Assembly (NCBI GenBank): GCA_947445045.1
Contig: CANFCA010000037.1
Span: 1 to 8,011 of the forward strand
Length of the DNA: 8,011 nucleotides
DNA from: Gallionellaceae bacterium
Lineage (GTDB): Bacteria > Pseudomonadota > Gammaproteobacteria > Burkholderiales > Gallionellaceae
Direction of reading: 5' to 3'
Shown: piece after piece, positions 1 through 6,659 of the stretch
Position numbering within the stretch: position 1 is the first letter of the stretch
How the letters are laid out: the number at the start of each line of letters is the position of its first letter
Made by a program: the position numbers and the translations under genes
The notes under the pieces: generated by a model
The model's database searches: none
Told to the model about the DNA's origin: nothing
The model's input: the letters and a program-made list of their open reading frames with translations, nothing else

Positions 1-127
1 ACACGCTTAGTTGCAAAACCTGTCTAGCGAATTTGAGGTAGCGGGCATCACGCTTTAAGATGGACATGGCAACGCTGAGTGCCAGCACTAGCACCACCAA
101 CACAACGAACAAACGCAGGATCAACAT
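1..127 (-). CDS. Small membrane protein, partial (N-terminal 42 residues)
   Basis: The frame is open from an ATG at 127 to the left edge, so only the first 42 residues are visible and the gene continues outside the window. The product begins MLILRLFVVLVVLVLALSV, a hydrophobic stretch of about 20 residues that should form an N-terminal membrane anchor. A basic and aromatic segment follows (KRDARYLKFARQVLQ), which is probably cytoplasmic. The start lies 24 bases after the lpxC stop, with GGGGA a few bases upstream as a weak ribosome binding site, so it is probably co-transcribed with lpxC. I do not recognise the family. Short single-span proteins of this look are seen after lpxC in related bacteria as far as I recall, but no function can be assigned. 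Confidence 0.6.
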   Translation of the reverse strand, partial: MLILRLFVVLVVLVLALSVAMSILKRDARYLKFARQVLQLSV

Positions 128-151
128 AGTTTCCCCGCTTCTGGTTTGAGA

Positions 152-1063
152 TTAAATCGTTTGAAGTTGCAGACGTAAAAAATCAGGGGCGGCTTCGACG
201 TTGTCGAAAGTGACCAATTCCCACGCTTCCTGGTCGGCGAGTAATTCGCGCACCAAGGCGTTGTTCATGGCATGGCCTGATTTATAGCCGGAGAATGCGC
301 CAATCACGGGATGACCCAACAAATATAAATCGCCAATCGCATCGAGCACTTTGTGTTTAACGAACTCATCATCCGAGCGCAGCCCATCTGGGTTCAGCAC
401 GCGGTAATCATCCATCACGATGGCATTATCCAAACCGCCACCTAACGCCAAACCTTGCGCACGCATATTTTCCACATCGTGCATAAAACCGAAAGTGCGT
501 GCGCGACTTATTTCATGGATATAGGAATGCTCACCCAAATCAACCACCACATGTTGCTTGGTGTTGGCAAATACGGGGTGGGTAAAATTGATGGTGAAGG
601 TTAATTTATAACCTTGATGCGGCTCAAAGCGCACCCACTTATCGCCCTGCTTAACCTCAATGGTCTTTTTCACGCGAATGAATTTTTTGGCAGAAAACTG
701 TTCAACGATGCCCGCTGATTGCAGCAAGAACACAAACGTCCCTGCGCTGCCGTCCATAATCGGTACTTCGGCACTATCCAAATCAACATAAATGTTGTCG
801 ATACCCAGCCCAGCCAGCGCGGACATTAGATGTTCGATAGTCGCTACACGCACCCCGTTTTGTTCCATGCAGGTGGAGAGTCGCGTGTCATGCACCAGAT
901 CAGCTCGCGCACGAATCTCCTCAATAGGCTTCACATCCACGCGACGAAACACAATGCCCGTATTGGACGGCGCAGGACGCAAACCCAGCGTAACTTTTTC
1001 GCCGCTATGCAAACCCACACCCGTCACGTTGACCGAGTTTTTTAAGGTGCGCTGCTTAACCAT
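152..1063 (-). CDS. lpxC: UDP-3-O-acyl-N-acetylglucosamine deacetylase LpxC
   Basis: LpxC is the zinc amidase that removes the acetyl group from UDP-3-O-acyl-GlcNAc, the committed step of lipid A synthesis in the cytoplasm. With the start at 1063 the protein has 303 residues (E. coli 305) and begins [11 protein letters not shown], which aligns with the E. coli N-terminus. The zinc ligands are all present: His78 in [15 protein letters not shown], and His237 and Asp241 in HKVLDAIGD. Catalytic Glu77 and His264 ([10 protein letters not shown]) are also seen. An in-frame ATG at 1087 would add eight residues (MISPIKTA). Neither start has a good Shine-Dalgarno sequence, and I prefer 1063 from family alignment. 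The C-terminus ends in a hydrophobic RLQLQTI. In E. coli the C-terminal tail controls FtsH proteolysis, but whether that applies here is not visible. Confidence 0.96.
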   Translation of the reverse strand: MVKQRTLKNSVNVTGVGLHSGEKVTLGLRPAPSNTGIVFRRVDVKPIEEIRARADLVHDTRLSTCMEQNGVRVATIEHLMSALAGLGIDNIYVDLDSAEVPIMDGSAGTFVFLLQSAGIVEQFSAKKFIRVKKTIEVKQGDKWVRFEPHQGYKLTFTINFTHPVFANTKQHVVVDLGEHSYIHEISRARTFGFMHDVENMRAQGLALGGGLDNAIVMDDYRVLNPDGLRSDDEFVKHKVLDAIGDLYLLGHPVIGAFSGYKSGHAMNNALVRELLADQEAWELVTFDNVEAAPDFLRLQLQTI

Positions 1064-1208
1064 CGCTGTTTTTATGGGTGAAATCATGGGGTGAATTTTA
1101 ACATATTGCTGTTGCTAGTTTAGGTGGGTGATAAATTATTGTGATGCCAACCCTTTTAGTTCTCAGCTGCTTGTTTATAGGGATATCTGATTGGCGCGGC
1201 GTTAGCAG
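1064..1208 (-). promoter_or_regulatory. AT-rich leader of lpxC with a possible -10 box
   Basis: This 145-base stretch separates the small gene at 1209-1478 from the chosen lpxC start. Read on the minus strand it contains TAAAAT at 1100-1095, which could be a sigma70 -10 element with transcription starting near 1088. That would put the start of transcription just before the lpxC start at 1063 and would leave the alternative ATG at 1087 almost leaderless. I could not find a good -35 hexamer at 16-18 bases spacing, so the promoter is only a suggestion. lpxC of E. coli has its own promoter after ftsZ. There is no intrinsic terminator with a T-run here. Confidence 0.2.
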
Positions 1209-1478
1209 TCATAGCCTCTCGCGTGATGACAATGAAGCGCCAGCAACCATACCAAGTTTTGTATTCAGCATTGAATGAAGATTCTTTAGGGACTCTAATT
1301 GTTCAGTGTGTAGCTCTTTTCGAAACTGAACATCTTGCTCAGCTTGTTTTGCATTGAAAACCAACTGGTGATCTAGCAATGATTGCTGAAAATCTTTGGT
1401 AAAGCGGAAGGATAGCCATGCGCCAAGTAGTGTGCCGAATGCTGAAGCACCAAGTCCAACAAACATTAGGTCATACAT
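1209..1478 (-). CDS. Unrecognised small protein: membrane anchor plus predicted coiled coil
   Basis: This is an 89-residue protein I cannot assign to a family. Residues about 4-25 (LMFVGLGASAFGTLLGAWLSF) are hydrophobic with several small residues and should form one transmembrane helix. Residues about 26-75 are charged and rich in Gln, Glu, Lys and Leu (for example QAEQDVQFRKELHTEQLESL), as in an alpha-helical coiled coil. The gene is supported by a good ribosome binding site, AAGGGG at 1491-1486, seven bases before the ATG. It sits between ftsZ and lpxC, where these clusters usually have only a short gap, and its base composition is more AT-rich than its neighbours. The short tail after the helix (GASLSSRERL) leaves open that it is a truncated copy of a longer protein. 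It is probably an accessory gene; a role in division or envelope synthesis is not shown. Confidence 0.6.
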   Translation of the reverse strand: MYDLMFVGLGASAFGTLLGAWLSFRFTKDFQQSLLDHQLVFNAKQAEQDVQFRKELHTEQLESLKNLHSMLNTKLGMVAGASLSSRERL

Positions 1479-1485
1479 GGCAAAT

Positions 1486-1491
1486 CCCCTT
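1486..1491 (-). promoter_or_regulatory. Ribosome binding site of the small gene
   Basis: The minus strand reads AAGGGG followed by ATTTGCC and the ATG at 1478, a spacing of seven bases. This is a good match to the anti-Shine-Dalgarno sequence, better than anything in front of lpxC. It is the main reason to treat the 89-codon frame as a real gene and fixes its start. Confidence 0.5.
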
Positions 1492-1494
1492 AGC

Positions 1495-1501
1495 GTCTAA
1501 C
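1495..1501 (-). other. GTTAGAC heptamer, possible cassette core site (weak)
   Basis: On the minus strand this heptamer fits the GTTRRRY consensus of integron recombination core sites and lies 16 bases before the start codon of the small gene, where a cassette would begin. A partial partner, TGCTAAC (5 of 7 matches to RYYYAAC), lies just after the stop codon at 1207-1201. I see no complete attC with paired inner arms, so this may be chance. The heptamer also pairs with GTCTA at 1512-1508 in a 5-bp hairpin. Confidence 0.15.
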
Positions 1502-1589
1502 GTAAGGTAGACACTGAAATCGTATGAATATCCTCTAATGCCAGGCTTGGGTGAGCAACAAATTCCCACCCTACACTGTTGGCTCAAAA

Positions 1590-2759
1590 TCAATCCGCCT
1601 GTTTACGCAAGAACGAAGGAATATCGTAAGTATCCACGCCCGATTTTTCCATCGCATCTACCGCTGCTCTACGTCCGCTGCGCATGATGGTTGGGGTTTC
1701 CAATTCACCATAGTTGACGTTGGCGATAGGCTCGTTATCTGTCCCAGTGCGCTGATAGGTTTCCTCGCTGCGAAACACGACTTCTGGTTTAGGTTGTTTG
1801 CGCGCCAAGGGTGCGCCTAAGCCAGTTGCCACCACGGTTACTCGCAGACCATCGCCCATGTTCTCGTCGAATACTGAGCCGACAATGACCGTTGCTTCTT
1901 CGGCGGCGAATTGCACGCATTCCATTACGTCGTCGATTTCTTTCAAGCGCAACATGCTGGATGAGGTGATGTTCACCAACACACCGCGTGCGCCAGACAT
2001 ATCAATATCTTCTAACAACGGGCTGGCGATTGCGCGCTCTGCGGCGATGCGCGCACGATCTACGCCTGTGGCAATCGCTGAACCCATCATCGCCATGCCG
2101 TTTTCTGACATCACGGTGCGCACGTCTGCAAAATCGACGTTAATCAATCCCGGTACGTTAATCACTTCGGCGATACCCGCCACTGCGCCTTGCAGCACGC
2201 CGTTAGCGGCTTTAAAGGCTTCCGGTACGGTGATGTCATTGCCCAATACTTCCATCAATTTTGAATTCGGCACGATGATGAGTGAGTCAACATGCTCATG
2301 CAATGCTTCAATACCGGCCTTGGCAAAACGCATGCGATTGCCTTCGTAAGCAAACGGCTTAGTCACCACTGCCACGGTTAAAATTTCCAACTCTCTGGCG
2401 ATTTGCGCGACGATAGGGGCAGCACCTGTTCCTGTGCCACCGCCCATACCCGCTGTGATGAACACCATATTTGCGCCGCGCAACATTTCTTTAATTTGTT
2501 CGCGATCTTCTTCAGCAGCGGCTTGACCGACTGACGGCTTCGCCCCTGCACCTAAACCTTTGGTGATGTTAGAGCCAATCTGCAATTGAGTAGTGGCCTT
2601 ACTTCGTTTGAGCGCTTGCGCGTCAGTGTTGATGACGATGAACTCAACGCCTTGCACGCCTTGTTCAATCATGTGATCCACGGCATTGCCGCCGCAACCG
2701 CCTACGCCAACCACTTTGATGATTGCATCCTGACTTTGCGCTTCCAAAAGTTCAAACAT
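1590..2759 (-). CDS. ftsZ: Cell division GTPase FtsZ
   Basis: FtsZ is the tubulin-like GTPase that polymerises into the Z-ring at midcell and recruits the divisome. The 389 residues match the family (E. coli 383). The nucleotide-binding start VVGVGGCGGNAVDHM is at residues 16-30. The tubulin signature GGGTGTG is at 106-112. The T7 synergy loop is at 207-213, with Asn207, Asp209 and Asp212 present. A variable linker runs from about 318 to 378, and the conserved C-terminal peptide DIPSFLRKQAD (379-389), which binds FtsA and ZipA-type tethers, is intact. The start has a strong AAGGAGAG site at 2771-2764, consistent with high FtsZ output. It follows ftsA after 51 bases. No terminator with a T-run is visible after the stop, so transcripts may continue into the small gene and lpxC. 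Confidence 0.98.
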   Translation of the reverse strand: MFELLEAQSQDAIIKVVGVGGCGGNAVDHMIEQGVQGVEFIVINTDAQALKRSKATTQLQIGSNITKGLGAGAKPSVGQAAAEEDREQIKEMLRGANMVFITAGMGGGTGTGAAPIVAQIARELEILTVAVVTKPFAYEGNRMRFAKAGIEALHEHVDSLIIVPNSKLMEVLGNDITVPEAFKAANGVLQGAVAGIAEVINVPGLINVDFADVRTVMSENGMAMMGSAIATGVDRARIAAERAIASPLLEDIDMSGARGVLVNITSSSMLRLKEIDDVMECVQFAAEEATVIVGSVFDENMGDGLRVTVVATGLGAPLARKQPKPEVVFRSEETYQRTGTDNEPIANVNYGELETPTIMRSGRRAAVDAMEKSGVDTYDIPSFLRKQAD

Positions 2760-2810
2760 TTCGCTCTCCTTAAAATTAAAAATTAAACCTGAACACCACT
2801 AACCAAACTG

Positions 2811-4046
2811 CTAAAAGTTCCCCGTAAACCACGCCTTCATCTTTGAGGTTATGTCACCAAAACTACTCACTTTGCTACGCGTCTCAACATTGCGCTGATG
2901 GTTTTCCAAGCCATACAGCAATAGCCCTACACCCGTTGACAAGCGAGGCGTTTTCACCACATCAGACAAGCCCCCTACATATTTCGGAATGCCTAAACGC
3001 ACCGGCAAATGGAAAATTTCTTCGCCCAGCTCAACCATGCCTTGCATGGCGCTGCTGCCGCCGGTAATGACGATGCCGGACGAAAGCAAATCTTCGAAAC
3101 CACTGCGACGCAACTCTTGCTGCACCAGTGAATACAATTCTTCGACGCGTGGCTCGATTACTTCCGCCAAGGTCTGACGCGACAGGGTGCGCGGGCCGCG
3201 CTCACCCACACCGGGCACTTCAATCGTGCCGCTGGTGACTAACTGACGCAGCGCACAACCATGCTTGATTTTGATGTCGTCCGCGTCTTGTGTCGGGGTA
3301 CGCAATGCCATAGCGATGTCGTTAGTAATTTGATCGCCCGCAATTGGAATCACGGCGGTGTGACGGATCGCGCCGCCAGTGAACACCGCAATATCAGTTG
3401 TCCCACCACCTATATCGACGATGCATACGCCGAGTTCTTTTTCATCTTCTTCCAGCACCGATTTACTTGAGGCCAACGGTTGCAAGATCAACTCATTTAC
3501 TTCCAAACCACAACGATGGATACACTTCATGATGTTTTGCACCGCAGCAACTGCGCCATTGACGATATGCACTTCAACATCCAATCGCATACCGCTCATA
3601 CCCAGCGGCTTTTTGATTCCTTCTTGCCCATCAATACTGAATTCTTGTTCAAGGATGTGCAGAATCTGCTGATCGCTCGGCAGGCTGATTGAACTAGCGG
3701 TTTCAATCACGCGATCAATGTCCGCTTGCGTGACTTCTTTATCTTTAATTTTCACCATGCCGCGCGAATTCAAACTGCGAATATGGCTGCCTGCTATGCC
3801 GGTATATACATCATGAATTTTGCAATCTGCCATCAGCTCTGCTTCTTGCACCGCACCTTGTATCGCGCCTACAGCGGCTTCGATATTGACCACCATGCCC
3901 TTTTTCATTCCAGCAGAAGGCTGCATGCCCATGCCGATTACTTCCAGCGAGTTATCCGGCTTCACTTCACTAACGATGACGACTACTTTGGACGTGCCTA
4001 TGTCCAAGCCGACCACCAAATTCTTATTTTCTTTATTTCTACTCAT
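2811..4046 (-). CDS. ftsA: Cell division protein FtsA
   Basis: FtsA is the actin-like ATPase that tethers FtsZ filaments to the inner membrane and recruits later divisome proteins. The 411 residues are close to the E. coli length of 420. The phosphate-1 loop VGLDIGTSKV is at residues 12-21. The FtsA-specific 1C domain falls at about 86-165. The phosphate-2 motif CIVDIGGGTTD is at 208-218 and the adenosine motif GIVITGGSSAM at 324-334. The last 15 residues (GDITSKMKAWFTGNF) form an amphipathic helix with basic and aromatic residues, the expected membrane-targeting sequence. AGGAG at 4058-4054, seven bases before the ATG, supports the start. It follows ftsQ after 42 bases. Nothing unusual is seen in the protein. 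Confidence 0.98.
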   Translation of the reverse strand: MSRNKENKNLVVGLDIGTSKVVVIVSEVKPDNSLEVIGMGMQPSAGMKKGMVVNIEAAVGAIQGAVQEAELMADCKIHDVYTGIAGSHIRSLNSRGMVKIKDKEVTQADIDRVIETASSISLPSDQQILHILEQEFSIDGQEGIKKPLGMSGMRLDVEVHIVNGAVAAVQNIMKCIHRCGLEVNELILQPLASSKSVLEEDEKELGVCIVDIGGGTTDIAVFTGGAIRHTAVIPIAGDQITNDIAMALRTPTQDADDIKIKHGCALRQLVTSGTIEVPGVGERGPRTLSRQTLAEVIEPRVEELYSLVQQELRRSGFEDLLSSGIVITGGSSAMQGMVELGEEIFHLPVRLGIPKYVGGLSDVVKTPRLSTGVGLLLYGLENHQRNVETRSKVSSFGDITSKMKAWFTGNF

Positions 4047-4067
4047 CCTATTTCTCCTACTACATCT

Positions 4068-4109
4068 CTATTTTTTAACTGCGCTGCTTTAGCTCTTAAC
4101 TGCGCTGCT
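4068..4109 (-). repeat. 21-bp tandem duplication across the ftsQ stop codon
   Basis: Two adjacent 21-base units, 4109-4089 and 4088-4068 on the minus strand, are identical at 17 of 21 positions and share AGCAGCGCAGTTAA at their starts. The first unit encodes the FtsQ end SSAVKS and its TAA stop. The second would encode SSAVKK and a TAG stop in the same frame. It looks like an in-frame slippage or unequal-exchange duplication, and it leaves a second in-frame stop 21 bases after the first. Confidence 0.8.
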
Positions 4110-4787
4110 AACCGCGAATCCATTGGGGTAGCGCAGATCGACATATTTCATATTCATCGCAGCGATACTGTAGGGATACACCGTTACAAATCTTGCCAAG
4201 CGTTGTTGCATATCTTCACGCCCCAACTCCAAAACCATCTCGTTACTCAGCCGCACTTGCCAAGCATGGCGTGGTGACAAGGCCAGCTGAGTCGCTTGTA
4301 AATTAAGCGTTGCGAGCTGCTGGCTCAGCTGCGCATACTGCTCGGTCAATTCATGCGATGCTTCATCAGGGCCAATAAAACTCGGCAGCACTTGCTCACT
4401 TGTAGCCGCAAAAACTTCGCCTTGCTGATTAACCAATGCACCGTTGTTCCAATGCGCCAGAGCTTGATGCTCTTCCACTTCCATCACCAAGTGATTGGGA
4501 AACTCGCGGCGAATACTGACGTTGCGCACCCACGGCAATCTCTCTACCGAACGTCGCACACGATCAATATCAACCGTGAAGAAATTTCCACGCACTTCGC
4601 TACGCACCACTTGCAACACTTCACTCGCCACCACTCTTGCTGGCGCGCTACTCAAGCGCACACTCTGTATCGGAAATAAATTGGGCAAATGCACCGTGTA
4701 ATAAATCGCGCCGTACAAAATCGCAAGTGCACTTAATGCAAATAGTGTGTTGGCGATGTTGCGCAACAGTGCGTGGTTATCCCACAT
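4089..4787 (-). CDS. ftsQ: Cell division protein FtsQ
   Basis: FtsQ is a bitopic inner-membrane protein that links early and late divisome proteins through the FtsQ-FtsB-FtsL complex. The 232 residues are shorter than in E. coli (276), which is common outside the enterics. A short cytoplasmic tail is followed by a transmembrane helix at about residues 12-32 ([19 protein letters not shown]). The POTRA domain spans about 38-107 (from [10 protein letters not shown] to [10 protein letters not shown]). The beta domain follows and includes the conserved end motif [12 protein letters not shown] at 215-226. The start overlaps the ddl end by 11 bases, so its translation is probably coupled. The C-terminal six residues lie in a 21-base tandem duplication that continues past the stop codon. 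Confidence 0.95.
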   Translation of the reverse strand: MWDNHALLRNIANTLFALSALAILYGAIYYTVHLPNLFPIQSVRLSSAPARVVASEVLQVVRSEVRGNFFTVDIDRVRRSVERLPWVRNVSIRREFPNHLVMEVEEHQALAHWNNGALVNQQGEVFAATSEQVLPSFIGPDEASHELTEQYAQLSQQLATLNLQATQLALSPRHAWQVRLSNEMVLELGREDMQQRLARFVTVYPYSIAAMNMKYVDLRYPNGFAVSSAVKS

Positions 4788-5688
4788 GCGCTAACTCCAA
4801 CACTTTCACCACCAACTGTTCAAAGCTAATACCTGCCTGCCGCGCCGCCATAGGCACTAGGCTATGGTCAGTCATGCCCGGCGAGGTATTTACTTCCAGC
4901 ACATAAGGCTTGCCTGATTCGCTCATCAGAAAATCCACACGTCCCCAACCTTGTCCACCAATGAGTGCGAATGCTTGTTTCGCTAAACCTTGCATCTCCA
5001 CTTCTTGCTCGGCACTCAATCCACTCGGACATAGATAGCGCGTGTCATCGCGCAAATACTTGGCTTCGTAATCGTAGAACTCGTTGGCAGGCTCAATCTT
5101 GATAACAGGCAAAGCTTGCTCGCCCAAAATCGCAGCGGTGTATTCGCCGCCGCCAACAAAACTTTCAGCAATCACCAACGAGTCATATTTCACCGCTTCT
5201 TGATACGCTGCCTGCAAATCACTGGCTGCTTTTACTTTGCTGATGCCAACACTAGAGCCTTCATTGGCAGGCTTTACGAATAACGGCAAGCCTAATTTTT
5301 TTACGATAGTTGCCGCATCGCTATTCGCATTCAACATTTCGTAATCGGGTATTGGCAAACCCGCCGCCTGCCACACCAGCTTGGTGCGCCACTTATCCAT
5401 GCCCAATGCCGAAGCCATGACTCCACTGCCCGTGTAAGGAATGCCCAACAACTCCAGCGCGCCTTGCACCGTACCGTCTTCGCCGTAACGTCCATGCAGC
5501 GCGATGAAGGCACAGCTAAAATTTTGGTCTTTGAGTTCTTGTAAATTACGTGTCGCGGGGTCGAACGCATGAGCATCCACACCACTACGCAACAAAGCTG
5601 CCAATACCGCCGCACCGCTCTTAAGTGACACTTCGCGTTCAGCAGATTTACCGCCGAATAACACTGACACTTTTCCAAATTTGTTCAT
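4777..5688 (-). CDS. ddl: D-alanine--D-alanine ligase
   Basis: This ATP-grasp enzyme joins two D-alanines to give the dipeptide added by MurF to the peptidoglycan precursor. The 303 residues match DdlB of E. coli (306). Expected active-site residues are present: Glu17 in KSAEREVSL, the EGSSVG loop at 143-148, Tyr211 in FYDYEAKYL, and the magnesium ligands Asp252, Glu265 and Asn267 in the segment from GRVDF to LEVNTSPGM. The conserved end [11 protein letters not shown] is intact. The ATG overlaps the murB stop as ATGA, and AGGTGAGG upstream may act as a ribosome binding site. The position between murB and ftsQ is typical of the DdlB type. Confidence 0.97.
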   Translation of the reverse strand: MNKFGKVSVLFGGKSAEREVSLKSGAAVLAALLRSGVDAHAFDPATRNLQELKDQNFSCAFIALHGRYGEDGTVQGALELLGIPYTGSGVMASALGMDKWRTKLVWQAAGLPIPDYEMLNANSDAATIVKKLGLPLFVKPANEGSSVGISKVKAASDLQAAYQEAVKYDSLVIAESFVGGGEYTAAILGEQALPVIKIEPANEFYDYEAKYLRDDTRYLCPSGLSAEQEVEMQGLAKQAFALIGGQGWGRVDFLMSESGKPYVLEVNTSPGMTDHSLVPMAARQAGISFEQLVVKVLELAHVG

Positions 5689-6659
5689 GCCGCCTCACCT
5701 ATGATTCTGACTTCTGGATGCAACTTCACCCCTGTCTTCATATCGACCACATCAAGCACTTCTTTAATCAAATTCTCGATGTCGGCTGCTGTCGCACCGC
5801 CAACATTCACAATGAAATTGGCGTGCTTTGCAGATACCTGCGCACCGCCAATCTGCTTGCCTTTCAGCCCACACTGCTCTATCAATCGCGCTGCGTGATC
5901 GTTAGGCGGATTTCTAAACACCGAACCCGCATTGGGTAAATTCAACGGCTGTGATGTGATGCGTTTATTCAACAACGCTTTAATTTCTTGACGCGCAGTA
6001 TCACTATCACCCGCTTCAAACTTTAGCCATGCCGCGACAAACCACTCTTCCTGAGTACCGAGTGCGGCAACATGACGGTAGCCAATCTCATAATCTTCAG
6101 CACCGCGTTGGAACAACTCTCCGCGACGATTTACCACCAAGACGTGCTGCACTTTTTGCCACGTTTCACTGCCGTAACAACCTGCATTCATCGCCAGCAT
6201 GCCACCGACCGTGCCTGGGATTCCGGCAAAAAAAGCAGCACCGCTTAAATGGTGTGTCGCCGCAAACCGCGCCAGCTTTGCCCCTGCTACGCCTGATTCT
6301 GCATAGAGCGTGGTTGTTGACGCTTCAGCGTCTTTACAACCACGGCCTCCCCCTTGCGGGGAGAGTGTGTTGGCACTTACCAAACGTAATTCTTTCAACG
6401 CACCATGCATCAACAGCACCGTGCCGCGCACACCGCCATCACGTACTAATAAATTGCTGCCCAAGCCAACCACATACAGCGGCTCATCTACAGACAAGCT
6501 GCGCAAGAACACCTGCAAATCAGCCACGTCAGCAGGTTGATACATGCGTTCCGCCACACCACCCGCGCGCCAACTGACGTGCTTGTTCATCGCCACGTTA
6601 TGACGTAACTCACCGCGTAACTCGCAATCGCTGAATTGTTTTATCTCGCTCATATTCAT
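5685..6659 (-). CDS. murB: UDP-N-acetylenolpyruvoylglucosamine reductase MurB, with a 19-residue insertion
   Basis: MurB is the cytoplasmic FAD enzyme that reduces UDP-GlcNAc-enolpyruvate to UDP-MurNAc with NADPH. FAD-binding segments are [12 protein letters not shown] (65-76) and GIPGTVGG (146-153). The catalytic serine is Ser246 in NAGSVFRNP, the acid is Glu316 in HPEVR, and GYR is at 193-195. These suggest the shorter type II form of the enzyme. Residues 99-117 ([19 protein letters not shown]) are foreign to the family: without them the text reads LVSANT then LYAESGVAG, a normal MurB segment. The reading frame is kept, so the enzyme is probably functional. The start overlaps the murC stop as ATGA. 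A second ATG two codons later (6653) is equally possible. No good Shine-Dalgarno sequence is seen, which suggests coupling to murC translation. Confidence 0.96.
   Translation of the reverse strand: MNMSEIKQFSDCELRGELRHNVAMNKHVSWRAGGVAERMYQPADVADLQVFLRSLSVDEPLYVVGLGSNLLVRDGGVRGTVLLMHGALKELRLVSANTLSPQGGGRGCKDAEASTTTLYAESGVAGAKLARFAATHHLSGAAFFAGIPGTVGGMLAMNAGCYGSETWQKVQHVLVVNRRGELFQRGAEDYEIGYRHVAALGTQEEWFVAAWLKFEAGDSDTARQEIKALLNKRITSQPLNLPNAGSVFRNPPNDHAARLIEQCGLKGKQIGGAQVSAKHANFIVNVGGATAADIENLIKEVLDVVDMKTGVKLHPEVRIIGEAA
6309..6365 (-). repeat. 57-bp palindromic insertion inside murB (two hairpins)
   Basis: The insertion is exactly 57 bases (19 codons). On the plus strand, CGTGGTTGT (6309-6317) is a perfect inverted repeat of ACAACCACG (6336-6344), and inside it GACGC (6319-6323) pairs with GCGTC (6328-6332) around a TTCA loop. 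The next bases form a second hairpin, CTCCCC (6347-6352) with GGGGAG (6358-6363). On the minus strand the insertion is flanked by ACACTC before and ACGCTC after, so a short target duplication is possible. Precise removal restores the conserved MurB reading NTLYAES. The structure resembles intergenic palindromic repeats that have moved into a coding region. I infer an insertion event from protein-family knowledge, not from an alignment run here. Confidence 0.75.

Noticed and set aside
1549..1571. Possible terminator hairpin after ftsZ (GGGTG/CACCC)
   Set aside because: The stem is only five base pairs with a 13-base loop, and no T-run follows on the minus strand, so it does not qualify as an intrinsic terminator.
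1798..2349. 183-codon open frame on the plus strand inside ftsZ
   Set aside because: It is antisense to the fully conserved ftsZ sequence, has a composition typical of a shadow frame (rich in Ser, Thr, Ala and Pro), and has no recognisable domain.
2760..2810. Possible promoter in the ftsA-ftsZ gap
   Set aside because: TTGGTT and the following TAATTT are only 15 bases apart, and the AT-rich run offers many chance -10 boxes. The gap is short and better explained as a leader carrying the strong ftsZ ribosome binding site.
3726..4277. 183-codon open frame on the plus strand across the ftsA start and ftsQ end
   Set aside because: It covers the opposite strand of two conserved genes and their gap, is rich in His, Cys and Ile as expected of an antisense shadow, and has no ribosome binding site I can support.
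6029..6577. 182-codon open frame on the plus strand inside murB
   Set aside because: It is a shadow of murB, rich in His, Pro and Arg, with no domain or context supporting it.
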